The position numbers and the translations under genes were made by a program. From the NCBI GenBank assembly GCA_947254595.1, contig CAMYED010000032.1, positions 1 to 13,132 of the forward strand: a stretch of DNA of 13,132 bases, read 5' to 3'. Each line of letters opens with the position of its first letter. Position 1 is the first letter of the stretch. The notes under the pieces are model-generated. The model did not search any database and was not told the origin of the DNA. It saw nothing but the letters and a program-made list of their open reading frames with translations. Below are positions 1 through 6,398 of this stretch, piece by piece. Source of the DNA: an uncultured Gardnerella sp. GTDB lineage: Bacteria; Actinomycetota; Actinomycetes; Actinomycetales; Bifidobacteriaceae.

Positions 1-40
1 TCGCGTAAGCGGCTCGAGAGTTCGAATCTCTCTGACTCCG
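1..40 (+). tRNA. tRNA-Ser, 3' part only (cut by the window edge)
   Basis: Seen: a T arm GAGAG-TTCGAAT-CTCTC (16-32), then a 7-nt acceptor 3' strand TGACTCC (33-39) and discriminator G40. The bases before the T arm, CGC-GTAA-GCG (2-11), form a small stem-loop that fits the long variable arm of a class II tRNA. A long variable arm together with G73 points to serine; leucine and tyrosine tRNAs usually carry A73. CCA is not encoded, because G40 is followed by CGA, so it must be added after transcription. The anticodon lies outside the window, so the isoacceptor cannot be named. Confidence 0.8.
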
Positions 41-45
41 CGATT

Positions 46-76
46 ACTCCGGATTTTTCGAAATCCGGAGTTTTTT
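46..76 (+). terminator. Intrinsic terminator of the tRNA gene
   Basis: A perfect 11-bp stem, ACTCCGGATTT (46-56) with AAATCCGGAGT (61-71), closes a TTCG tetraloop (57-60). It is followed by a long T run starting at 72. It lies 5 nt after the tRNA end. Confidence 0.93.
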
Positions 77-101
77 GTTTTTTTTTTAAGCCGCGAAGAA
101 T

Positions 102-223
102 AGTAATCGGGTAATCGGCAAAAATAGTAATCGGCAAAAATAGTAATCGGCAAAAATAGTAATCGGCAAAAATAGTAATCTATCAAAAATAGTAATCTAT
201 CAAAATTATTAATCTGCAAAATT
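102..223. repeat. Degenerate 16/17-bp tandem repeat
   Basis: About seven head-to-tail copies of a unit close to AGTAATCGGCAAAAAT. Three are exact 16-bp copies (126-141, 142-157, 158-173). They are preceded by partial copies at 102-110 and 111-125. They are followed by 17-bp variants with CTATC in place of CGGC (174-190, 191-207) and a decayed copy (208-223). The array lies between the tRNA terminator and the leader of the surface-protein gene. It encodes no plausible protein and no function is evident. Copy number probably varies by slippage. Confidence 0.88.
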
Positions 224-294
224 GTGGATTTGTGCATAACTTTTATTCAAATCTTACCTTTTAACCACAATGCTAAAAAAATATTTACGCATAT

Positions 295-351
295 CTATTT
301 TGCATCCATAGTTGATGCATGAGCACTTACTCGAGTGCTCAATGCAAATAG
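295..351 (+). promoter_or_regulatory. Nested palindrome in the leader of the surface-protein gene
   Basis: An inner inverted repeat GAGCACT (321-327) / AGTGCTC (334-340) with a 6-nt loop sits inside outer arms CTATTTTGCAT (295-305) / ATGCAAATAG (342-351). A competing arm TGCAT (316-320) can pair with ATGCA (342-346) instead, so two mutually exclusive folds are possible. No T run follows, which argues against a terminator. The site lies 58 nt before the start codon and could be an operator or a structured 5' UTR. I could not assign a promoter confidently in 240-408. Confidence 0.45.
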
Positions 352-408
352 AAAATTATTTTAAGTAATTCACTATTGCATTAAGGGTTGGGTTAAAAGG
401 AGATTCTT

Positions 409-3400
409 ATGGAAAAATATGGGGGGAAGCATACTAGTGTAAGTTGCTCTAATAAATTGCGAAACTTTATAAAACACAAGTCTTTTCGCGCAATTGCAGC
501 GATACTAACTTCTGCTTTTCTAATTCCTGCTACATTTTGTTTTCAAGTAGCTCAAGCGAGTGCGGACTTGCCGGGGTATTGGTTCAAATATTCAAGAGAA
601 ATATCTTGGCTTTCGGATAAAGAAAGGCAATTTAAGCTTGGTCCAAACCACAATGATCGAGGAGACGGCCACAGAGTTTACTGCATGGAAGCGGGTACTT
701 TTACCAAAGAAAATGTATATGAGTCTTGGTCGGAAGAGAGGTCTGAAGATTATCGTATTGCTGCAAGATTAATTAATTTATACAAAGATGATTCGCATGA
801 TCTCGCTCAGTCTGCTGTTGCGTATGCAATACACGATCATTTAGATGAGAATAGAACTAGGTGGAATAAGGTCGTTAGTAATGGTTTCGAGGGTGTTTCA
901 ACTAGTTTGATTCAATCAACAGCTGCGGAGTATTGGGAAGAAGCAAAAAACCTTACGCCGGCAGAAGTTCAAGTAACGAACAAATATTTTAGTAAAAATA
1001 GTGTTGGCGTATTGAATATTAAATTGTTGAATAAGGCTGGGAATCCTATAAGTGGCATTAAATTTACTATAAAATCCCTAAACGGGAAGATGGCAAAGAT
1101 TGCTGGCCGATTTATGGATATGAATTTTATTTCAACAGCTAAAGGTTCCGATACTACGTGGGTTGCAGAATCAACTGGAAAAGCAAGTTTTTCTATTACT
1201 TACTCTATTCCTAAAGCTGAGCGCTTTTATTCAGATGGTCAAGATCAAATTCGTAGCTTAGAAAACACTGAGTACGATGAATATTATTCTCTTGATGTTC
1301 AAAAGCTTCCGGAGGATAACTCTAAGCCTGCTGGTAACGAGGGCGCGGGTTCGGAGACTGGTTCGGCTTCTGGTACGGGCGCAACTTCTGGTACGGGCGC
1401 AACTTCTGGTTCTGGTTCGACTCCGTCTGGGACGACTACACCCGGTACGACTCCGTCTGGTACGACTACACCCGGTACGACTCCTGCTTCCGGTTCCGGT
1501 ACGGGTACGACTCCGTCTGGTACGACTCCGTCTGGTACGAGTCCGTCTGGTACGAGTCCGTCTGGTACGAGCCCGTCTGGTACGACTCCGTCTGGTACGA
1601 GTCCGTCTGGTACGAGTCCGTCTGGAACGACTCCATCTGGGACGACTACACCCGGTACGACTCCTGCTTCCGGTCCCGGAACGACTTCCAATACGCCCAC
1701 TAAGCCTGCTGCTAAAACAACTTTCAATCCGACTTTAAGCTCGAAAATTGAAAAGAAAGTATTGAAATCCGGAGAAAAAGTTGATGTTTCTGTAACTAGC
1801 GGTGTAAGTGAGGGTAATGGCTGGCCTTCAGACGTTAGTCTTCATGCTCAAGGCTACTATTTTGTAGGTTCTGCAGACGCAATTTTGCGCGTTAATAGTC
1901 GTAAAGCTAAAGAATCGGCGAAACAATATTTAGAGCGTATTCGCGCTTTGCCTGATTTGCGCCAAGTTGCTGCAGCTAAAGCGGATTTTTCTAAAGCTGG
2001 TGAAACCGTAGTAGCTACTGCAAAACGTGCAAGCGGAGATATTAGTGATTCAGACTTGAATAATGCTGAAGCGTATACGGTAGCAAATGAAGAATCTGGA
2101 AAATTTGGTACGTGGGTTTGGATTATTGCTAGGGACGCACAGAAAAAAGAATGTTCTGAAAAATTGGATGATGACGTTGTGCAAGCATTCGGATCTACGA
2201 ATACAACGGTAGCTTACCAAGCAACAATAAACTCGGATATTGTTGCAAAGAAGTCTGCGGTTGGTTTGGGAACGGAAATTGTTGGTGAAATTACTGTAGG
2301 AGGTCTGCCGGATACGTATGGATCATTCAAAGGTAATGAAACATACAATTTTACTGGGGATAAAAAAGCGCATATTCGATTGTGGTGGGCTGGCGCAGGT
2401 ACGGAACACCCTACGAAAAAAGACAATGCGAAGTATATGCCTGGATCTAGCGGTGAAGCAACTTTTGAAGAGCCAAAAGAAGATGAACATCATAAATTGC
2501 TTAAAACTTGGGATGTTGAAGCAGCTAACGGCACGTACGAAATTGGCAATGGAAGTATTACTTTAAGGCCGATTGCAGATTCTGACAAGTCTGTTGCAGA
2601 TAAAAAAGTTTTGGCAAGTAACGTTCATATTCGTGCAGATAAGGACAAGGAATCAGGCTGGTATATTCTAGTTTATGATTTTCCTGGATCGTCTAGGGCT
2701 TCGCAGTATAAGTCAAGATACGATGCACAGTGGAGTCGCTCTTGCGTAGAACCAAATGCGCAGCCGGACCCTGTGTCTGTTACAACTCGAGTTAGTGACG
2801 ATACTGTTGAAGCTGGAGAAAAATTCCACGATAATGCGCGCATTACAGGAAGAGTGCCAAAAGGAAGCTACGTATTATTCAGTGCGTACGAGTACGGCAA
2901 TGATAATGCAAAATCTAAGCATAAGTCGGAAAATTCCAGCAAAAAAGATAATAAACCGGAAGAAGTGACGCCTAAATCTCGCGTAAATATTACGGATATG
3001 CAGGCTGAAAATAGTAAAAAAACTGCAATTAGTGTAAGTTCTGCGGATATTACTTTAGATCACGAAGGAACAGTTTATTGGAAGGCGGAAGTGTATGACG
3101 CTCAGAACAAGCCTCTTGCAACTCACGCATTGGGGGTTGAAGGCGAAACTGTGCGCGTAACTGATGATTCTTCTGATTCCGCTGATTCTGACGGTTCTGA
3201 TGGTTCTGATGAAGATGGTTCAGCTGGTTCGGCTAAAGATAATTCTGGAGACAATTCACCTGATAATTCGGGTAAGCGGAAAAATAGGAACAGAAAAGGA
3301 GGTAAAAAAGGTTCCGGTAAAGACTATGGTAACGGCTTCGGAAATGGTTCCGGTGATTTTACTGACGAAAATGGCGAATCAGGAACTGTAGACGGAAACG

Positions 3401-3981
3401 GAACAGAAAATGATCAGCAAAATATTAGATACGAAAAACTCGGTGAAAGATTTGCTGAAGCAATACGCAAAATGCTATTTGACGCGTTTAATAGAGGCTC
3501 CGGTCAAAATGCTGCTTTTAACGCGAATAATACGAATTTTGCTAACGGCAAGCAAAACGGTAAATCGTCTGTAACTACAATGATTTGCAATGAGGATGGA
3601 GAATGTTTTGAACAAAAAGATACTAAAGCGGGTGCCAACAACGGTAGAAACGGTAGAAACGGTAGAAACGGTGGAAGTGCCGGAAATGCTGGAAGTGCCG
3701 AAAACGATGGAAGTATTGGAAATGTTGGGAATGATGGCAACGTGGAAAACGTTGTAAATTCAGATAAAAGCGATGTTGGCAACCAAGTTGGTACAATTCC
3801 GTCTAATCTTGCGGTTACAGGCGCTTCCGCTGCGGCTGTGATGATTCTTGCTGTTGTTGCGCTTATGATTGCCGGAGGATTGTCGGTTGGTCGCTTTGCG
3901 GCAATTGTGTCTAAGCACGGCTGCGTGGCTTTTAGGTTGCGCAAACAAGGCCCTACTACAATGAGACGGAGGAAAATATAA
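409..3981 (+). CDS. LAVTG-anchored cell-surface protein with Pro/Ser/Gly/Thr repeat stalk
   Basis: A large secreted, wall-anchored protein of 1190 residues. ATG 409 follows AAAGGAG (396-402) at 6-nt spacing. A basic N-terminus and hydrophobic stretch (about 27-49) form a signal peptide, with likely cleavage after ASA (50-52). Residues 53-190 hold Cys92 (YCME) and Gln134 in an AQSAVAYAIH context, which resembles the Cys...QxA pairing of thioester (TQXA) domains; this is tentative. A beta-rich Ig/SpaA-like segment (about 198-300) precedes a PSGT(T/S) stalk (about 305-435). Two related beta-sandwich-like segments begin near 444 and 788, each with a V..GEK..D pattern. An acidic Ser/Asp and then Gly/Asn-rich spacer (about 940-1130) follows. 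The end is LAVTG (1134-1138), a membrane helix and a basic tail, fitting actinobacterial class E sortase substrates. Adhesion or biofilm function is inferred; the ligand is unknown. Confidence 0.9.
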   Translation: MEKYGGKHTSVSCSNKLRNFIKHKSFRAIAAILTSAFLIPATFCFQVAQASADLPGYWFKYSREISWLSDKERQFKLGPNHNDRGDGHRVYCMEAGTFTKENVYESWSEERSEDYRIAARLINLYKDDSHDLAQSAVAYAIHDHLDENRTRWNKVVSNGFEGVSTSLIQSTAAEYWEEAKNLTPAEVQVTNKYFSKNSVGVLNIKLLNKAGNPISGIKFTIKSLNGKMAKIAGRFMDMNFISTAKGSDTTWVAESTGKASFSITYSIPKAERFYSDGQDQIRSLENTEYDEYYSLDVQKLPEDNSKPAGNEGAGSETGSASGTGATSGTGATSGSGSTPSGTTTPGTTPSGTTTPGTTPASGSGTGTTPSGTTPSGTSPSGTSPSGTSPSGTTPSGTSPSGTSPSGTTPSGTTTPGTTPASGPGTTSNTPTKPAAKTTFNPTLSSKIEKKVLKSGEKVDVSVTSGVSEGNGWPSDVSLHAQGYYFVGSADAILRVNSRKAKESAKQYLERIRALPDLRQVAAAKADFSKAGETVVATAKRASGDISDSDLNNAEAYTVANEESGKFGTWVWIIARDAQKKECSEKLDDDVVQAFGSTNTTVAYQATINSDIVAKKSAVGLGTEIVGEITVGGLPDTYGSFKGNETYNFTGDKKAHIRLWWAGAGTEHPTKKDNAKYMPGSSGEATFEEPKEDEHHKLLKTWDVEAANGTYEIGNGSITLRPIADSDKSVADKKVLASNVHIRADKDKESGWYILVYDFPGSSRASQYKSRYDAQWSRSCVEPNAQPDPVSVTTRVSDDTVEAGEKFHDNARITGRVPKGSYVLFSAYEYGNDNAKSKHKSENSSKKDNKPEEVTPKSRVNITDMQAENSKKTAISVSSADITLDHEGTVYWKAEVYDAQNKPLATHALGVEGETVRVTDDSSDSADSDGSDGSDEDGSAGSAKDNSGDNSPDNSGKRKNRNRKGGKKGSGKDYGNGFGNGSGDFTDENGESGTVDGNGTENDQQNIRYEKLGERFAEAIRKMLFDAFNRGSGQNAAFNANNTNFANGKQNGKSSVTTMICNEDGECFEQKDTKAGANNGRNGRNGRNGGSAGNAGSAENDGSIGNVGNDGNVENVVNSDKSDVGNQVGTIPSNLAVTGASAAAVMILAVVALMIAGGLSVGRFAAIVSKHGCVAFRLRKQGPTTMRRRKI
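1513..1647 (+). repeat. Nine in-frame 15-bp repeats encoding PSGTT/PSGTS
   Basis: Nine uninterrupted copies of a 15-bp unit close to CCGTCTGGTACGACT encode PSGTT or PSGTS. The run is flanked by two near-identical longer modules (about 1451-1499 and 1631-1679) that encode TPSGTTTPGTTPASG. Because 15 is a multiple of 3, gain or loss of units changes stalk length without breaking the frame. Several units are identical at the DNA level, which suggests recent expansion. Confidence 0.93.
3808..3822 (+). other. Sortase sorting motif LAVTG in the surface protein
   Basis: These bases encode Leu-Ala-Val-Thr-Gly (residues 1134-1138). A hydrophobic segment of about 20 residues and a C-terminus rich in Arg/Lys follow, completing the three-part sorting signal. 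Alanine at position 2 in place of proline matches the LAxTG preference of class E sortases. The cytoplasmic tail of roughly 29 residues is longer than usual. Confidence 0.85.
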
Positions 3982-4068
3982 CGATATAGCAAAAAATCTG
4001 TTCGAAAAAACTGTAGTTTATACTGCATTTTAATTGCTTCCTCATTCAGTAATGTGGATATTCGCGTG

Positions 4069-4301
4069 GTAGAGATTTGAGATTTTTCGCACTGAGCGAG
4101 GTACGCTCGCGCGGTCTAGGCGCGCTCGCTACGAAACTCGCGTTGGAAGTCCACTGGACTTCCAACTTAAGCGAGTTTCCGCTCCGAGTTGCTTTCGCGC
4201 GCTACGCTCTGAGCGCGAAAGCAGGTCGTCGCGCAGAGCCGAAGGCAGAGCCGAAGGCTGCTGATTCGCCGAGCGAAGAAGAAAAATCGAAAAATCTCTG
4301 C
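4069..4301. repeat. Compound palindromic element A (about 230 bp, GC-rich)
   Basis: Outer arms pair AGAGATTT (4071-4078) with AAATCTCT (4292-4299) and GATTTTTC (4081-4088) with GAAAAATC (4281-4288). Inside are several hairpins: GCGAG/CTCGC (4096-4110); CGCGC/GCGCG (4108-4124, an alternative fold); a 20-bp stem at 4133-4179; TGCTTTCGCGC/GCGCGAAAGCA (4190-4223); and TTCGC/GCGAA (4265-4277). Two exact copies of GCAGAGCCGAAG lie at 4233-4256. The GC content stands out from the AT-rich surroundings. An open frame crosses the element, but its translation is biased by the palindromes and has no ribosome binding site. It could be a MITE-like repeat or a structured RNA; the sequence alone does not decide. 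Confidence 0.7.
4133..4179. repeat. Near-perfect 20-bp hairpin inside element A
   Basis: GAAACTCGC (4133-4141) and GTTGGAAGTCC (4142-4152) pair with GGACTTCCAAC (4156-4166) and GCGAGTTTC (4171-4179). The loop is ACT, and the only interruption is a 4-nt bulge, TTAA (4167-4170). No T run follows, so this is not an intrinsic terminator on the + strand. Confidence 0.9.
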
Positions 4302-4330
4302 GATAAGATGAGGTTATTAACGAATTGACA

Positions 4331-4477
4331 CGCAGAGTTTGGGGGATTTCTCTACGAGAACTAAAAGAGGACTGATGGAGCAACGTTCTTAGAGAACGAA
4401 GTAGACATGAGAACCTTTAGCAACCAGAGCGACTGAAGGACGGGGCGTTCGAGGAGAGAAATCCCCCAAAACTCGCG
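4331..4477. repeat. Palindromic element B (147 bp) with long terminal inverted repeats
   Basis: The left arm (4331-4353: CGC, bulged A, then GAGTTTGGGGGATTTCTCT) pairs with the right arm (4455-4477: AGAGAAATCCCCCAAAACTC, then GCG), with one extra A on the right, for about 22 bp. The interior of about 100 nt contains a CGTTCT-TAG-AGAACG hairpin (4384-4398). TTGACA lies directly left (4325-4330), and its inverse TGTCAA lies right (4495-4500). No open frame of note and no terminator T run are present. A long closing stem around a weakly structured centre would suit a MITE-like element or a small structured RNA. It matches no tmRNA or RNase P signature that I recognise. Confidence 0.75.
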
Positions 4478-4532
4478 CCACAGCAAGTAAGAATTGTCAA
4501 TCAAACTATAATAATTATTGAAAAATAAGAAT

Positions 4533-4592
4533 ATTTGGTGCGTTAATCGGTAAAATTTGCGTAAAAAATGGTTAATGCACCAAATTTTTATT
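4533..4592. terminator. Terminator-like hairpin, possibly bidirectional
   Basis: ATTTGGTGC plus GTTAA (4533-4546) pairs with TTAAT plus GCACCAAAT (4572-4585). This gives 14 bp including one G-T pair, with a 25-nt AT-rich loop. T-rich sequence follows on the + strand (4585-4592) and A-rich sequence precedes (4521-4532), so it could stop transcription from either side. The stem is AT-rich and the loop is large, so efficiency is uncertain. It separates the structured region from the CsoR-type operon. Confidence 0.5.
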
Positions 4593-4635
4593 GTAAAGCT
4601 GCATGCTTTGCGCATAATATTGAATATAATGCTAT

Positions 4636-4667
4636 TTGTAATTATGTGATTATAACGTTATAACGTT
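4636..4667 (+). promoter_or_regulatory. Promoter and candidate palindromic operator of the CsoR-type operon
   Basis: TTGTAA (4636-4641), a 17-bp spacer and TATAAC (4659-4664) form a good sigma-70-type promoter about 40 bp before the start codon. AACGTTATAACGTT (4654-4667) is a perfect 14-bp palindrome that covers the -10 element, where an autorepressor would act. Overlapping it is a second palindrome, TATAACGTTATA (4651-4662). Known CsoR operators are usually G/C-tract palindromes, so assignment to this repressor rests on position. Confidence 0.55.
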
Positions 4668-4701
4668 TGAAACTTGTGCATAATGCATAAGCGAGGGAGT
4701 T

Positions 4702-4995
4702 ATGGAAGATTACAATATTGACAAGAAAAAACTGATTGTGCGCTTGCATAGAATACAAGGACAACTTACAGCAATCAATACAATGATTGAGAATGATGCT
4801 GGATGTCAGGATGTTCTTATGCAGCTTTCTGCAGTAACAGCTGCTTTACATGCTTTAGCGGTTATTACAGCTCGCGAGCATATCAGCGGAGAAATACACC
4901 ATGCGGCCGATATTGGCACTAGCGAAGGTGCGGATATTGCAATGGATGACGTTTCTTCTATTATTGACCGTTTACTTCGTTACGAAAAGGCTTAG
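4702..4995 (+). CDS. CsoR/RcnR/FrmR-family transcriptional repressor
   Basis: A small all-helical DNA-binding repressor (97 residues) of the CsoR/RcnR/FrmR (DUF156) family. It shows the family pattern RLHRIQGQL (about 14-22), Cys35 in GCQDVL, and His60 in AREHI. Copper-sensing CsoR uses a Cys-His-Cys set with the last Cys four residues after the His. Here that place (64) is Glu, and there is no other Cys. C35, H60 and E64 are the residues found at these positions in E. coli FrmR, the formaldehyde sensor. However, residue 2 is Glu rather than the Pro2 that FrmR uses. The inducer therefore cannot be named: it may be a metal, an aldehyde or another electrophile. The ribosome site GAGGGAG (4693-4699) is very close to ATG 4702. 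It is first in an operon with the next two genes and is probably autoregulated through the palindrome at 4654-4667. Confidence 0.9.
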   Translation: MEDYNIDKKKLIVRLHRIQGQLTAINTMIENDAGCQDVLMQLSAVTAALHALAVITAREHISGEIHHAADIGTSEGADIAMDDVSSIIDRLLRYEKA

Positions 4996-5001
4996 TGAGG
5001 C

Positions 5002-5670
5002 GTGCCAGATTCGCATAATATTTTGCATACTGTTAGTCAAACCGCTGAATCTCCAGCTAATGGCGCGTTTGTTGAGAAAAAGTCCGAGTTTATTGGCAAC
5101 ATTTGCCACGTTTCAACGCTTGATGAAGCAATGGCTTTTACTCAATCTGTGCGACTTAAGCACCCAAAAGCGCGTCATGTAGCTTACGCGGCTCAATGCG
5201 GTACAAACGGTGCACAATTATGCGAACGAATGAGTGACGACGGCGAACCTTCCGGAACTGCAGGAAAGCCAATACTCGATGTTTTAAGAGCGGCCAATTT
5301 AACTGATTGCGTTGTTACAGTAACGCGTTATTTTGGCGGAATTTTGCTTGGATCTGGGGGACTGACTCGCGCCTATTCTCGCGCGGCAAGTCTTGCCGTT
5401 GCAGAGGCGCAAGTAGTGGATATTATTTCTTGTACTCGCTTTACTTGCGCGCTTAAATACCCGCAATTGCGCATGTTGCAGCATATTGTTAAGCAAGTAG
5501 AAGGAATAGTTGACAGCGAAACTTACGGAGCAGAAATCTGCATTACTGTTGCCGTGCCTACTTCAAAATCTCAAGAATTTCTGCAAAAAGTGCAAAACGC
5601 TTTTTCGGGCAGCATACTGCCAAAATCTGATGGTAATCTAATTAATAAAATAGTTGATGCTAAGCGTTAA
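5002..5670 (+). CDS. yigZ: YigZ/IMPACT (UPF0029) family protein
   Basis: A protein of 222 residues, slightly longer than the usual 200-210. The IMPACT N-terminal domain is clear. It shows FVEKKSEFIG (about 23-32), HPKARHVAYA (54-63), the signature SDDGEPSGTAGKPIL (78-92), and VTRYFGG followed by LGSGGLTRAY (107-125). The rest (about 140-210) fits the alpha/beta C-terminal domain of YigZ. Eukaryotic IMPACT modulates the translation-stress kinase GCN2; the role of the bacterial proteins is not settled. The start is GTG 5002, six bases after the preceding stop, with only GTGAGG (4995-5000) close before it. Translation may depend on coupling to the upstream gene. Residues 1-20 are not conserved, so the true start is somewhat uncertain. 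Confidence 0.92.
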   Translation: MPDSHNILHTVSQTAESPANGAFVEKKSEFIGNICHVSTLDEAMAFTQSVRLKHPKARHVAYAAQCGTNGAQLCERMSDDGEPSGTAGKPILDVLRAANLTDCVVTVTRYFGGILLGSGGLTRAYSRAASLAVAEAQVVDIISCTRFTCALKYPQLRMLQHIVKQVEGIVDSETYGAEICITVAVPTSKSQEFLQKVQNAFSGSILPKSDGNLINKIVDAKR

Positions 5671-5679
5671 GGGTGTTTT

Positions 5680-6315
5680 ATGGAAGATACTAACAGTCAG
5701 AAAAGCAATGAGCAGGATCTAGCGTATGAACCTTTAACTGCGGTTTACGAGCATTTGCGACACAGTGAAGATTCCACGGAACTTCACGAATTTGCTAGAC
5801 GAGAATTGCCGGATAGGTCCGATCAAGCCGCATTTTCTCGCGCAACGTCTCTTCTTGAAGCTGTTGCCGGGAATGTGAATACTCCGGAAGAAGATAGAAT
5901 CTACTTAGCTACTTCAATGCCGTTCCCAAACATATTAGTTAAGCTTTCAGAAGACGCTTCTGACGACGTGCGTTTAGCTGTTGCGGAAAATCATGATGCT
6001 AAAAATTGGCTTGTTGGAAGACTTACTAAAGATTCTTGCCCTAAAGTTCGCGATGCTGCGTTGTGTAATCCAAAAGCTTCTTGGAAAATGCGTTTAGAAG
6101 GCGCTCAATGCAATGGTGTAGGCGGGGAAACTTTGAAATATCTCGCATCTCTTGGAGTTAGCGTAGAAGAAAACGCGCCAACCGTATTAGCAACTATGGT
6201 GCGTAGGGCAGTTGCACTAAATCCTGGAGTTCCACAAAATATTTTGCAAGCTTTATGCAACGATAAAGCGGAAGATGTTGCCTTGGCGGCGCGCAGCCGT
6301 TGCTCACGTGAATAG
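5680..6315 (+). CDS. LRV/HEAT-like repeat protein of unknown function
   Basis: A 211-residue soluble protein with no signal peptide or membrane segment. After an acidic N-terminus (1-50), helical repeats resemble leucine-rich-variant or HEAT units. One is FPNILVKLSEDASDDVRLAVAEN (82-104). The next is NWLVGRLTKDSCPKVRDAALCNP (109-131), with the typical D..VR..A..NP spacing. A third, less regular unit lies at about 172-206 (VRRAVALNP, then a further helix pair). Such repeats usually bind proteins and some nucleic acids; no catalytic motif is visible. It starts nine bases after yigZ with a weak ribosome site (AAGGGTG, 5668-5674), so it is probably the third gene of the operon. A functional link to the repressor or YigZ cannot be read from the sequence. 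No clear terminator follows. Confidence 0.85.
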   Translation: MEDTNSQKSNEQDLAYEPLTAVYEHLRHSEDSTELHEFARRELPDRSDQAAFSRATSLLEAVAGNVNTPEEDRIYLATSMPFPNILVKLSEDASDDVRLAVAENHDAKNWLVGRLTKDSCPKVRDAALCNPKASWKMRLEGAQCNGVGGETLKYLASLGVSVEENAPTVLATMVRRAVALNPGVPQNILQALCNDKAEDVALAARSRCSRE

Positions 6316-6398
6316 TTACCTGTATATTAACTTGTTGATAGCTATGAAAATATTGTCAGCAATACGTTTGAAGTGAATCTTTAATCTTATTGCTTATG

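Noticed and set aside
102..223. Tandem repeats considered as a CRISPR array
   Set aside because: Units are contiguous with no unique spacers, and there are no cas genes.
231..239. TGTGCATAA here, at 4675-4683 and at 6418-6426, whose complement TTATGCACA fits a relaxed DnaA box TTATNCACA
   Set aside because: Only three scattered single copies, no cluster and no replication genes. At 6418 the string is better explained as part of a -10 element with a well-spaced TTGAAA.
1277..1738. Open frames on both strands over the PSGT repeats (repetitive Leu/Arg/Val and Pro/Val/Gly peptides)
   Set aside because: These are the 15-bp tandem repeat read in other frames, inside a clearly supported gene.
4077..4328. 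83-residue open frame across palindromic element A
   Set aside because: TTG start, no ribosome site, and a translation dictated by the inverted repeats and the doubled 12-mer. The opposite strand is open as well (4129-4383), which is usual for GC-rich palindromes.
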